Shown piece by piece: positions 49,196-59,864 of a stretch of DNA of 64,000 nucleotides. The DNA lies in the NCBI GenBank assembly GCA_916700875.1, contig CAKAKS010000068.1:30374028-30438027 (forward strand). Direction: 5' to 3'. The number at the start of each line of letters is the position of its first letter. Within the stretch, counting starts at the first letter, position 1. Origin of the DNA: Sebastes aleutianus. Its lineage: Eukaryota > Chordata > Actinopteri > Perciformes > Sebastidae. The notes beneath the pieces were generated by a model. It was not told the DNA's origin and did not search any database. It worked only from the letters and a program-made list of their open reading frames with translations. Both the position numbers and the translations under genes were made by a program.

Positions 49196-50339
49196 AACAC
49201 AAAAGCAGTCCATACAACTGTAGTTGTATGTCAAGTACTGTATGTTCCCCTTAAACAAAGCAAAGAATTGTAAAGTAAGGAATCTGATGCAAAAAAGTGC
49301 AAGATGCAAGTATAATAAGATCCAGTGAGCCATTTAGAACAGCAGTAATGTACTGTATAATGCTGCATTCATGTTACATGAGTGAGGGTAGATCCGAGTT
49401 TCCTACTTTTTACCTCAACGTTCAGATGGTAAATATTACTAAGGAACTCCTGGTTTGGCAGGGAATCCCTATTTAAACACGGAAATACCTGTAATCAAGT
49501 TCTACAGAGCGCTACATTCATTCAAAAAGCCTGAACAAAATTGATTATTTTCATCGCACACTGCATTTTGTAGCTTACACGCTGTAAAGCTCCAACACCA
49601 GTACGACTAAGCGTGAAACACAAAAAACACAATTCTGCATCTGCTTGGTGCCTTCAAGTTTGAGAGTGTGCAAAAGATATTCCCCACATGGCACGACTAC
49701 AGCATAAACACACATTTAAAGCCTCTTTTCTGACGCGACACAAAAGCTTCTGGGCTAATTAGTTAACAAAGCTCTGAATGAAAGTCAAGCTTCATCAGTC
49801 AGGTGATTGACAGCTGCCTGTCCCCCCATCAGCAGCATCGATGCTGCATTTACTGGCCTCTGGCTGGCCTCTGCAAACTTTGACACTCAACCCATAACCC
49901 CCCGATACACACACGTTAAAAACAACCCAGACAGATGCATGAGAGGAAAACGCACATTCTTCCTTACTTTCTCAGAAACACGCACAAACACACTCATGCA
50001 CATTAAAAAACAACCTCTCTCCCCCCTTTCCCCCCAGCTGTTGTGCCTATAGTGCATACTTGCAGCAGATAAAGAGGGGCCTTATTCTAAGGCGAGCCAT
50101 TCTACTTGACCTTCGCTAGGCCTTTTCACTCTTTCACTCCCTTCAAACCGTCTTTGGGGCTCGCTCACTCTCAGCTCAATGTGGCTAGTCCATCACGGGT
50201 GAAGGCTGGGGCGCTACAGCGGGTCTTGAAGGGGGAATACCCCAAATACCCCTTCCCCCCCTTGACACACATGCACATACACACACACGCACAAGCCCCC
50301 TCCCTCTCAGAAATCACCCCGACTTCAAAGTTGGTGTGC

Positions 50340-50770
50340 ATTCATTAATTGCCCTTTGAATTGATATCAGAGGGTCACAATAAGAGTGTGAAAGGAAAAA
50401 GAGGCTTTAATGAAGCATAGAGCAGCCATTCATTTGCAGATAACTATGTTTTCATGCTTGAATAGTCATCATGCATGGGCTTATTAGAAAAAACCCACGA
50501 GAGAGGGAGGAGAGCAGGATGAGGAGAGAGGGACGGAGAGACGGAGAGAGCCCCGGGGTAGAGGAGAGTGATTTGGTGCTCGCCACTTGGCCCTCGTGCC
50601 CCCCTTTGCCCTCGTGCCCAGGGACTCACTGAGTGACACATTCATTCTTTCAACGGACAGACAGAGCCCTCTTCACCAGACACTTGGCTCAGGCCAGTAA
50701 TAGCCAATAGCTATTATAAGACCCAATCGAGAGCTTATTGGTTCTGTCTTTGTTAGATTTGATGAGACAG
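50340..50770. promoter_or_regulatory. Candidate conserved non-coding stretch in intron 4
   Basis: Two unique islands lie here. At 50340-50480 there are CATTAATTGCCCTTTGAATT, CATTCATTTGCAGATAA and AATAGTCATCATGCATGGGC. At 50690-50765 there are AATAGCCAATAGCTATTATA and GAGCTTATTGG. They are separated by low-complexity purine runs. The AT-core motifs in otherwise unique sequence suggest regulatory DNA. No alignment was available. Confidence 0.3.
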
Positions 50771-50793
50771 AAACAGCAACTGGCAACTTTTTA

Positions 50794-51145
50794 GGGCTAA
50801 AACTACAGAATATTTTCATTGTTAATTATTTCGCTGGTTATTTTCTCGACTGTTTGATCAATCGTTTGGTGTAGAAAATGGTAGAAAATTTAAAAAGAAA
50901 TGCAAATTTAAATTTTATAAAGTCCAAAGTGTCGTCATCTGTCTTGTTTTGTCCGATCACCGGTCCAAAACCCAAATATATTACAGATAAAAGCACCAAA
51001 TCCTCAATGGCTACATCCAAAGAATCCTTTCGCAATGGAGAAGCAGAATTTTGGTCATTTTTGCTAAAAAAAGAAGACCTTTAAGAAGCTGGAATCAGAG
51101 AATTATCCGTATTATTATTATTGATCAATCGTTGCAACTCTAAAT
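50794..51145 (+). mobile_element. hAT-like MITE (GTTGCAACGATTAATCG family)
   Basis: It begins near AGGGCTAAAACTACAG and ends GATCAATCGTTGCAACTCTA. The interior has TTGTTTTGTCCGATCACCGG and AAAGCACCAAATCCTCA. Related fragments lie at 52640-52900, 42580-42670 and 1545-1640. It has no coding capacity. Confidence 0.55.
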
Positions 51146-51479
51146 CCATTACCAAAATAGTTGCCTATTATCATCATCATGTTGAATATTCTACATAGTT
51201 AAAACAGTGTGTTCTTGTATGATTGCTAACTTTGCTGACTCATTTTGTATATCAGAGAACTGCTTGAAAAGCCACTGTAAGTGAGACAACAAGGCAAAGC
51301 AGTTATGAGTATTCATTTAGTAGACTATGCAAAAACATATAATTATGAGCAACTGGAAATATATGAAAGAAGTTACTTGCAAATATTCTCATTTTCAATG
51401 AACACTTTATAGTCTAAGTACTTAGACGTTCTTCAGATAACAACTGCAAACAGCTGGAGTACAAAAGCTGATAGAAAAG

Positions 51480-52150
51480 TCAGTGCAAACACCATCATAA
51501 ACACACTAAACACACTGCTCCGTCTGTGCCCTCAGCCCATTATCTGCCTCAACCTCTGCTCCCTCGCTCCGACCTATCACTCCTCTTCCCTCCGTCCTCT
51601 CTTTCCTCTCCTCCTCCTCTCTTCTGCCCTGGCACTGATCCAGCGGTTTGCCCACATATTACATTTTGCAGCACGCCATCCTTCACCCCGAGTGGCAGAG
51701 AAGCCCAAGTTCTTCATTCACTCGCATTATTTACACAAACAAAGTCCTACTCCGTTTCTGTGACAAAGCCAGCTAAATCTTTATGGCTCTTTCATGTATT
51801 GTCTGCTCACGGTTCCCTTTTGTCCCCCGGCCATTGGCCTGGGCCCTGGATACAATGAGCCCGGGGGAATGGAGGCAGATTGAAGGAATGCGCCTCAATA
51901 AACCTAATTATGACATGATGACTGCGCTCACCATGGTAGGGGTTTTTCAAAGATCCTGGGCTTATTCAATTAGCCCTTTCCAGGATCCCCTTTCACCAAA
52001 TAAAGTTATCCCTTTGACTGTTTGCATTGCAGAGTGGAATGTGTATGTGTGTGTACGCAAGTGGTTGTGTGTGCGCACACACGGCCAGCCTAAATGGAAA
52101 TGTATCGGCCCTCAACAAGGCTCCTCTGTATTATCTGGCTAATTTCACCT
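51480..52150. promoter_or_regulatory. Candidate pax3 intron 4 enhancer
   Basis: This is a repeat-free stretch rich in homeodomain and SOX-like sites: CTCGCATTATTTACACAAAC, GATACAATGAGCCC, CAATAAACCTAATTATGACA, CTTATTCAATTAGCCC and CACCAAATAAAGTTATCC. The base composition is balanced and unlike the flanking AT-rich repeats. Intron 4 of vertebrate PAX3 carries known neural crest enhancers. Assignment of this stretch is inference. Confidence 0.45.
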
Positions 52151-52639
52151 AACTAAGTACGGACTCTAAAAGATACACTGTGAAAATGTGGAGCAGGAGG
52201 AGGGAGGAGGCGGGGACACCGTGACTGTTTTAATCATTAACTTTGTCTCCAGGGTTAATTACTATGATGCTGGGACTTTGGTACAGCTCAGCAACAGGCC
52301 TGGAGGGCCAGTGGTACTGCCAGATATATAAATATTTAATACAACATGGAGCGAGGGAGGAATTTCTTTCTGGTTTTAACTTTACTTTGGGAATTTGCAA
52401 GAAAATGTGGTTTAAATTTGTAATAATTTGTCAAAAGATAGGCCTTTAGATTACATTTTAATTATTACCATTCAATGTTTATTATTTGGCCAACAGGCTG
52501 TGTATAGTAGAGTTTAAAATAACTCTTTGTGACCTTTTAACTGTGAATATTTTTGCTCTAAAGCCATAAAGAAAGTCAGAAAAGTAGCCAACTTGTATTT
52601 GAAAAACAGTGCTAAAAGTTTTGGCTTGCATATTATATT

Positions 52640-52940
52640 ATTCATCAGATCAAAATTTCATTAAGTCCAAAGTGTTGTCATATGTCTTGTTTTGTCCGAT
52701 CACCAGTCTAAAACCCAAATAAATTAGAGATAAAAGCACCAAATCCTCACAATGGAGAAGCTGAAACCAGAAAGGTTTGGCCATTTTTGCAAAGAAAAAA
52801 AAGAAAAAAGAGACCTAAACGATAAATCCATTTAGGATTGCAACAAACGATTATTTTCTCGATTAATCGATTAGTTATTTGGTCTATAAAATGTCCAAAA
52901 ATGGTGAGAAATGTGGATCAGTGTTTCCCAAAGCCCAAGA
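52640..52940. mobile_element. Fragments of the same hAT-like MITE family
   Basis: GTCTTGTTTTGTCCGATCAC, AAAGCACCAAATCCTCAC and GATTATTTTCTCGATTAATC match the element at 50794-51145. The order suggests two overlapping or rearranged partial copies. No function is seen. Confidence 0.5.
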
Positions 52941-53587
52941 TGACGTCCTCAGATGTCTTGTTTTGTCCACAACTCAAAGTATGGTAGTTTGGTGTTATTT
53001 CCTTTGCTGATAATATATATTAACTTAAGATATCTTCTATTGAAAAATTACAACAAATATGTGTTGCTCCAAAGCAGAGAGCTTCACAAGTACAAAGATA
53101 GAAAGTGGTGGCCAACCAAGCAAATAAAAAATATTTAAATTACAATTAATCAGGTGTAGTTTCTGCAATCAACATTTTGAAATTGCAACTATTGAAGTTG
53201 ATATATCCTCCTGGGAACAGAGTTTTAAAAAAGTGTCTTCCAATTACTTTTTTTGTGATTTCCTTCCTATTTAGGGTTAAAAGAAAATCTTAACAATTTA
53301 GGCTTATTAAACTTTATTTGTATTGTCCACTGTAGTGGACTACAGGACTATTTCAGTGTGAAAGACTGAAAAAAATGAACAGATTATGGCTGTAGAGTGA
53401 TATTAAACCAAGAATACATTCAAATTGATTAAAAAAGAACGCATGCCATATCACTGGAAAGCCTAGGATGTCCTCTTTACAATACACCAGGGGTTGATAG
53501 AGTAGGTCAAAAGAGTAAGAGGATATGCATGTGGACAAAATGTCCACTACAGAGGACACATGTCAATGGGCTGGGTCTCAGGAGTAT

Positions 53588-54915
53588 AAGATGTGCCATT
53601 TTACATGTTGATAAAGGCACCCACACAAATTTGAGAGGAAGAATAAAACAGACAAGTTAGTAAGACACAGTTTAGGTCGCCAATACAAGCTATAATTTAG
53701 ATTTATTGCTGGATCTTTATATAAAAAAAAGCTGCATACTTTTTGTGGAGTTTATTTGTTTTTTTCAGTAAACTTTGAATAACTTTCTGTTGCATTTGTA
53801 ATGTCAGAGCTTTAAAACAGAAAAAGGCAACATTGTCCCATTCTGCAGCTTTTGATGAATCTTAATTGTTGTGTTTGTCATTATATTCAGACTGTAATTG
53901 GCTCCACAAAGTTTCTAATTAAGTTTTAAATTAACAGCAATTGTTTACAGTGTAGTTTCTGCAATCATGTTGAAATTGCAACTACATATATTTAGGATCA
54001 AACCGCAAAAAGGTTAATAAAGAACTTAATTAATATGAAACTTTGTGGAGCTGGAGTGAGTCTCCTCGGTGCGCTCCGGAGGATGGAGATCAGATATGAG
54101 ACTTGCTGCGCGCCGCAGGCTGAGAGAGAGAACCAGAGAGACGGAGTAGGAAACAGAGGGAGAGGGGCGGTGTTGCTCTCCAGATGAAAGTGAGATGAAA
54201 TAAAAGAGTCGATTTAATCTGCTTGAAGAGATTTGGAGAGCAAGTGGAGGAGGGGGGTGAGTTTTGGGAGTTGTGGACGGGTGGCCGGGGCCCCCATTGT
54301 GGAGCTGCGCTCCGGGCCAGACCGGGGCTCTCCGGGGAGAACATTGGTCCCCATTCACCAAAACCACTCTTTAATACACTCCCTCCGTCATTAAATGTGA
54401 CATAGCACAATATCGACATCATTTAGAAGACATTATTAATGTTCGCGAGGGCATGGCCCTGGATTCATCAAAGAATCAATAATAGATCATGAGTTACAGG
54501 CTGTATTATTAGACATCACCCTTCAAGGCAGAAGAGGGCCACTTGGTTTTTGGTGGCCAATTACAGTCTGAATATTATGACAAACACAACAATTAGGATT
54601 CATCAAAAGCTGCAGAATCGGACAATGTTGCCTTTTTCTGTTATAAAGCTCTGACATTACAAATGCAACAATTAGGATTCATCAAAAGCTGCAGAATCAG
54701 ATACAATGTTGCCTTTTTCTGTTTTAAAGCTCTGACATTACAAATGCAACAGAAAGTTATTCAAAGCTTACTGAAAAAAAAACAAATAAACTCCACAAAA
54801 AGTATGCAACTTTTTAATATAAAGATCCTGCAATAAAATCTATTGTTTTGTCCACAACTCAGTAGTTTTGTGTTATTTCATTTGCTGATAATATATATTA
54901 ACACAAGATATTTTG

Positions 54916-54947
<32 letters not shown>

Positions 54948-55095
54948 TATTCACTTTTTAATATAAAGATCCTGCAATAAATCTAAATTATAACTTGTAT
55001 TGGCGACCTAAACTGTGTCTTACTAACTTGTCTGTTTTTCTCTTGCACTGGGTGCCTTTATCAACATCTAAAATGGCACATCTTATATCAACTTC
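53588..55095. repeat. Long imperfect foldback pair in intron 4
   Basis: The segment 53588-53905 reappears as reverse complement at about 54560-55095. Shared pieces include AACTTTCTGTTGCATTTGTA, GTCAGAGCTTTAAAACAG, AAGGCAACATTGT, GCTGCAGAAT/ATTCTGCAGC and CAGTTTAGGTCGCCAATACA. The right arm carries an extra direct repeat of about 100 bp (54593-54750). About 650 bp of unique sequence lies between the arms. Confidence 0.8.
54040..54500. promoter_or_regulatory. Candidate conserved non-coding element inside the foldback
   Basis: This is unique, moderately GC-rich sequence without repeats. It contains TTGTGGAGCTGCGCTCCGGG, AACATTGGTCCCCATT, GTCATTAAATGTGACATAGC, GACATTATTAATG and GAATCAATAATAGATCATGA. 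These AT-core clusters set in balanced sequence are typical of developmental enhancers. The frames here have no family match. No alignment was available. Confidence 0.35.
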
Positions 55096-55734
55096 AATGC
55101 TTATTCGTGTGCGCGCACGTGTCTATCTGCTTGTGCGCAGGTTTTGGGTGCGAGCACGCATCCTTGGCTCAAAACGTGAGTGGATTTCAGAGGCCTCAAT
55201 TGTCATCGTGAATGGCAGTGGGCTTCTTTAGCCGACCCCAATAGGAAACATTTTGTAGGTGAAAACGGCCATTTTCCCCTCGCTGAACGCTCCCTGAATA
55301 ATTCATCCTTCATTGCGGCTTCACAGTGTGTTTTGTCGGGGCTTTTCTCTGCTGAAGCTTTTTTTCCTCTGACTGAATTATAAACAGGTTGCCTTCTTCT
55401 TCTTCTTCTTCTTCTTTAAGCAGTGGCCAAAGCTGTTTCCAAGCTGGCCTTTTGTCCGCGCGCAGCCCAAGCGTGAGCCCCAAATAGACTCTCGCGCTTT
55501 TGTCTCCCAAGTTCATCCTCGAGCGTCCCGTTGTGCGCGCGAGGCGTGTCTTTGTGAGGACTTGGAAACCGTTGAACAAATGTTTGATCAACTCATCTGG
55601 GGGACATTTTGTCTCTTCAGAGACCTAGAGTCCTTTATCTCTCCTCCCATGTTTCACTGATGCGCGGACGGAGAAGGTGCTGCAGGGAAATGGAGGATGC
55701 ATGTGGACATGCTGCTGCATGTGGACATTTGGAT

Positions 55735-55798
55735 ATTTTACGCATGACGTCCACATGCAGCATGTCCACATGCTGCATGTGGACGTCATGCGTAAAAT
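55735..55798. repeat. Perfect 30-bp inverted repeat with 4-bp loop
   Basis: The left arm is 55735-55764 and the right arm 55769-55798, perfectly complementary around TCCA. Each arm contains GCATGACGTCC (a half-CRE-like GACGTC) and CATGCAGCATG. Nearby direct copies of GCATGTGGACAT occur at 55708-55727. It would form a very stable hairpin in the pre-mRNA or a cruciform in DNA. Confidence 0.95.
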
Positions 55799-55882
55799 GT
55801 TTTAAAAAGTGATGGAAACTGTTTGAACAAGTCATTTTGGATGGCCGTTTAGTCTCTGGTGCTCGAGGTCGACGGTGACAGA

Positions 55883-55950
55883 TTAAAGGTCCCATATTGT
55901 AAAAAGTTAGATTTTCAGGTCTATAATAATATAAAAACCTGAAAAAAAAT
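55883..55950 (+). mobile_element. Solo terminus of the TTAA MITE family
   Basis: TTAAAGGTCCCATATTG and AGATTTTCAGGTC match the left end of the copy at 56197. The similarity stops after about 65 bp. It is a truncated copy or internal rearrangement. Confidence 0.55.
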
Positions 55951-56196
55951 ACTAATAACCTGCATCTTCAACTAGTCAAAACAGGCGTAACAATTTAAAG
56001 TGCCACACATTGTTGTTGGTCCTGGCTGTTTTGAATCAGTTTGTTTTATGAATACACTTTTTAAAGGTAGCCTAACTTACTTAATGGTGTGTTTTTTAAC
56101 CATTAAACGCGCTATGGAGCAATATTTAGCTTTAATGCTTACTCTTTAGCCAATCAACATTAATCAGAAACCGATGGCAACAATTATAGACTGTTA

Positions 56197-56677
56197 TTAA
56201 AGGTCCCATATTGTAAAAAGTGAGATTTTCAGGTCTTTTATATTATAAAACAGGTTCAAGTGATATAAAAATACTGTGAAAGTATCGAAGCGCTCAATAC
56301 AGAAATTGTGCGTTTGAAACAAGCCGTTATGGGCTTTCTGTCCATTTGTGATGTCACAAATATACAATATTTAGACCATTATACGGTTTTAAACGTAAAC
56401 ATTCTAAATGTGTCCCAGTTTATTCCTGGTTGCAGTGTATGTAAATAACATCAGCTGACAGGAAGTAAACATGGACCCAAACTGTTGCCAGGCAATTCAA
56501 TTCCGTTGAAATGCACTAAAACAGAGCGTTTCAGACAAAGGGTAAATACAGGTATATTCAGGCAGACAGTATGAGGAAAATAAACGTTTTTTTAACATTA
56601 AAGCATGTAAACATGTTCTAGTAGAAACACAAAATACAAGTATGAACCTGAAAATGAGCACGATATGGGTCCTTTAA
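56197..56677 (+). mobile_element. TTAA-flanked MITE, copy 1
   Basis: It has TTAA at both ends, left terminus AGGTCCCATATTG and right terminus ATATGGGTCCT. It lies opposite in orientation to the copy at 58057-58574. It contains GTGATGTCACAAATATACAA and TTTATTCCTGGTTGCAGTG. A short solo terminus of the same family lies at about 55883-55945. Confidence 0.7.
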
Positions 56678-58056
56678 GTGACTAAATTATTACACGTTAA
56701 AATAGGCCTATGAAATATTTAGTCGGCATTTATAAACTTTACGCAGCTCTAAAGTTACACTGAGGGGGAATTATCACAACTATTATCACCTCCAGTGTTT
56801 TCCACAGGAATAACCCTGCCACATTTCAAATTACACTGCCACACACTAAAAAGTAGCCTATAATTAACTTTTCCAAAGTGAAAAGAAAAATATCTTTAAT
56901 TGATTTCATCCCTTTAAGGATGATGAGCACATTATTGGTACAGTTTGGTTTCTACAAAGGACACAAACTCACCAGCAAGACGAGGAGAAGATGGATCCAT
57001 TATGGAGGTTAGTAATTTGGGAAGTGCCAAATTAAAGCGTGACGAATTTCCACTCTAATGACGTAGGCAAAAAGTAAAGTAATGACACTGAAAATGGGCT
57101 AAATAGACCTAAAAGAGCAAACCGCTCTCAAATCTCCAATTAGGCTTCTGTCTGTGGAACTGCAATGATGGAAATATGTTTTATTTCTTGGCTTGCAACA
57201 CATATATCCAACCACTTTATACAGTTCTTTAAAAGAGTCTTTGTTAGCAGAAGGGGGATTTTTTCTTAAAAAATAATAAACTTTTTGATTCCACTTGTTT
57301 CGAAATATCCCCTTTAAAAACTTAATTTATCTTTTAAATCCACTAGAAAAGGAACTAAAACTTTAAATTGCATTGAAAAAAAAGTTATCTAAGTCATCTG
57401 ATTTCACTTTTTAAATAAAAATGTGTTTTTTGTTTTGTGAGCTTGTGCAGGTGCTCACTTTTTACAGTGGACACTGTCTTCTGAAACACTAATAAAAATT
57501 GATTTGTTGCATAAAATAATAGCCAAACTATAAGCACACAGCCTGCCAAACAATGGGCCAAGAGAAAAGTGTTTCCATAATTTATTAAAGGCATTAAATA
57601 TAGTGGATGGATTTATAATGTTGGACGGCTTCTCTCTTTGTAAATCGTTTTTTGTTTTTTTTAAATATGTGCATCCTAATATGCAGACTTTACTGTAACA
57701 TGGCTATTCTGCGTTTAAAGCACTACGCACTCTCCTTTCCTCGCACTGAACCGTCACCTGCTGTTTGATTTACTGGATATGGCCTCATGGGAAAAGCATT
57801 AGCAGCAAAGATATGGTCGATAAAGAATTCCTAACAAAAGGAGGACACACACTCTCCACCCCCAATCCAACAACTTTACAGCGTGCTAAAACTCCACAGA
57901 GAAGCCAGTTACACGACTAAATAAAACCTTTCTCCTTTAAAGCTGCTAAGAAGCAATCAACAGGTTGGAGGTGCTGAAGTGTTTCCTTGAATAGGTTTCC
58001 CTGCAAAATGGGACATGTATTCCTCTATAATTTAATACAGCTGGATAAATAGTCAC

Positions 58057-58574
58057 TTAAAGGTCCCATATCGTGCTCATTTTCAGGTTCATACTTGTAT
58101 TTTGTGTTTCTACTAGAACATGTTTACATGCTTTAATGTTAAAAAAACGTTTATTTTCCTCATACTGTCAGCCTGAATATGCCTGTATTCACCCTCTGAC
58201 TGAAACGCTCCGTTTTAGTGCATTTTGACAGAATTGCAACAGAATTGCGTTGCTAGGCAACAGCTTGGGTCCATGTTTACTTCCTGTCAGCTGATGACAT
58301 TCACATACACTGCAACCAGGAATAAACTGGGACACATTTAGAATGTTTATGTTTAAAATTGTGTCAAGGGTCTAAATATTGTATATTCGTGACGTCACGA
58401 ATGGGCAGAAATCCTTGCAGCTTGTTTCAAATGCAGAGTTTCTGAATACGGGCTGTGTGTATTTCCATGTGGATTGAGTGTTTCGTTACTTTCACAGTAT
58501 TTATATAGGACTTAAGCCTGCTTTATAATAAAAAAACATGAAAATCTCACTTTTTCATAATATGGGACCTTTAA
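58057..58574 (-). mobile_element. TTAA-flanked MITE, copy 2
   Basis: It is flanked by TTAA on both sides, with terminal repeats AGGTCCCATAT at the left and ATATGGGACCT at the right. The interior matches 56197-56677 in reverse orientation (GTTTCTACTAGAACATGTTT and CAGGAATAAACTGGGACACA). It is about 518 bp without an open frame. The TTAA target suggests mobilisation by a piggyBac-type transposase, but the termini do not begin with the usual CCC. Confidence 0.7.
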
Positions 58575-58792
58575 GTTTTCACTTTCTTATAATATTTCCC
58601 AAAGCAAATCCCGAACAGACAGCTTAGCAATTATATAAATACAAATTATAACAAACTTCCTCACATATGGACTCAGTAAGATGGTATCTGATCAAACATG
58701 CGCTCTAACGTGTGTGTCACTGATATGAAGCAATAAAGTTAACAGCCAACTATTCTCTCCCACAATATAATAAGAGTATATAGTTTACTCAC

Positions 58793-58936
58793 ATCTGTCT
58801 CCTAAGATGCCCTCGATGCTGTGTTTGGCCCTCCGGTCGTTCTCCTCCAACTCTTTCCTCTCGATTTCCTCTTCATCCTCCTCTTCATCGCCTTTGCCTC
58901 CGAACTTACTCCGCATGGTGCGACTGATGGAGCTCA
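58793..58936 (-). CDS. pax3: pax3 coding exon 4 (end of paired domain, acidic linker, octapeptide)
   Basis: This exon is 144 nt, between acceptor TTTGTCAG and donor GTGAGT, and encodes residues 151-198 with one base of Ser199. It starts with VSSISRTMRSKFG, the last paired-domain helix. PAX3 usually reads ISRILRSKFGKG here, so Thr-Met and an extra Gly are unusual. An acidic stretch DEEEDEEE lies at about residues 167-174. The octapeptide is HSIEGILG (189-196), the eh1-like motif that recruits Groucho/TLE co-repressors. The usual PAX3 form is HSIDGILS, so two positions are conservatively changed and the ending GD resembles PAX7. The next exon lies 17.3 kb away, because intron 4 is the largest intron, as in other vertebrate PAX3 genes. 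Confidence 0.95.
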
Positions 58937-59337
58937 CTGACAAAAAGTTCGTTCAAAAAAGTAGAAATTACAAACAGAGAAATATGGTATAAGTAATAAT
59001 AATAATAAACAATGACACTCACAACTTAGAATAAGTGACACTACATTAAAATATGACAAAATATATAGGCCATTGATCTGAAACAAACAAATAAATAAAT
59101 AAATAAATAAATAATAAAGTTGTCTCTAAAAAACAAAACTCTGAAAGAAACGGTAGATTTGTTAAAGGGGAAACGTTTTTTTTCTTTACTTATTTTTTAT
59201 TATTATTATTTAAAAAAAAAAACATTTAAAATAAGCTATAAGATAACCTGTTGTGGAAGAAGTTAAAATGTATAGAATATAAAGAAATAAGAAAATATAG
59301 AATGTAAAAGTACACGTCAAAAAATGTAAATATAATG

Positions 59338-59374
<37 letters not shown>

Positions 59375-59424
59375 TGATGATGATGATGATGATGATAATA
59401 ATAATAATAATAATAATGATGATG

Positions 59425-59496
<72 letters not shown>

Positions 59497-59530
59497 TATA
59501 ATAAATTAATTCATGTCTGCCCTTTTTTAC
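58937..59530 (-). other. pax3: pax3 intron 3 with trinucleotide tract
   Basis: This intron is 594 bp, with donor GTAAAA and acceptor TTTGTCAG. About a quarter of it is the (TAA)/(TGA) tract at 59333-59495. There is also a short TAAATAAA run near 59090-59118. Confidence 0.9.
59333..59495. repeat. (ATA)n/(ATG)n trinucleotide microsatellite in pax3 intron 3
   Basis: This is about 160 bp of ATA units with two blocks of ATG units. It begins roughly 35 bp past the exon 3 donor in the direction of transcription. On the sense strand it is TTA/TCA-rich. The long poly-Ile/Met or poly-Leu/Ser frames across it are artefacts of the repeat. Confidence 0.95.
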
Positions 59531-59660
59531 CTGAAGGAACGTTGTTGCGGTCACATATCCCATCCTTCAGTAATTTATCCCGAATCTCCCAGCTAAACAT
59601 ACCCGGGTTTTCCCGCTTGTATTCTTCTATTCTCTTGTCTACGTCCGGCGTTGTTCCCTG
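59531..59660 (-). CDS. pax3: pax3 coding exon 3 (paired domain, RED subdomain)
   Basis: This exon is 130 nt with the distal acceptor (127 nt with the alternative one) and encodes residues 108-150 plus one base of Val151. It reads Q-GTTPDVDKRIEEYKREN, then PGMFSWEIRDKLLKDGICDR and NNVPS, ending before the donor GTAAAA. It is the start of the C-terminal paired subdomain. The acceptor is a tandem AAGCAG (NAGNAG), so the transcript can include or skip Gln108. This alternative is known in PAX3 and PAX7 and alters DNA binding by the paired domain. Residue 109 is Gly where PAX3 and PAX7 usually have Val. Asp113-Lys-Arg replaces the usual Glu-Lys-Lys. GICDR is nearer to fish PAX7 than to mammalian PAX3. 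A long trinucleotide tract begins about 35 bp into the intron beyond this exon's donor. Confidence 0.96.
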
Positions 59661-59864
59661 CTTCAAAGGGTCAGAAAAGTCGCAGTGTTTATTCACTTTG
59701 TTGTGGCCCTTAGGGCACAATGCATACAATACCTTTATAACATAGAAATTCAATAAAAATGAAAAAAAGTTCATATTTTTGTTAAGAATTCAACACTCAA
59801 CATGAATGTATATAAAAAAAAAACATATATATAATATATGATGTGTTTTCTCTGGTCCATATAC
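59661..59864 (-). other. pax3: pax3 intron 2 (204 bp)
   Basis: This is a short intron with donor GTATAT and tandem acceptor AAGCAG. A TTTTGACCC-type pyrimidine stretch precedes the acceptor. Nothing else is seen in it. Confidence 0.9.

Noticed and set aside
59210..59563. Poly-Leu/Ser and poly-Ile/Met frames
   Set aside because: They are the trinucleotide tract in pax3 intron 3 read in frame, not a membrane protein.
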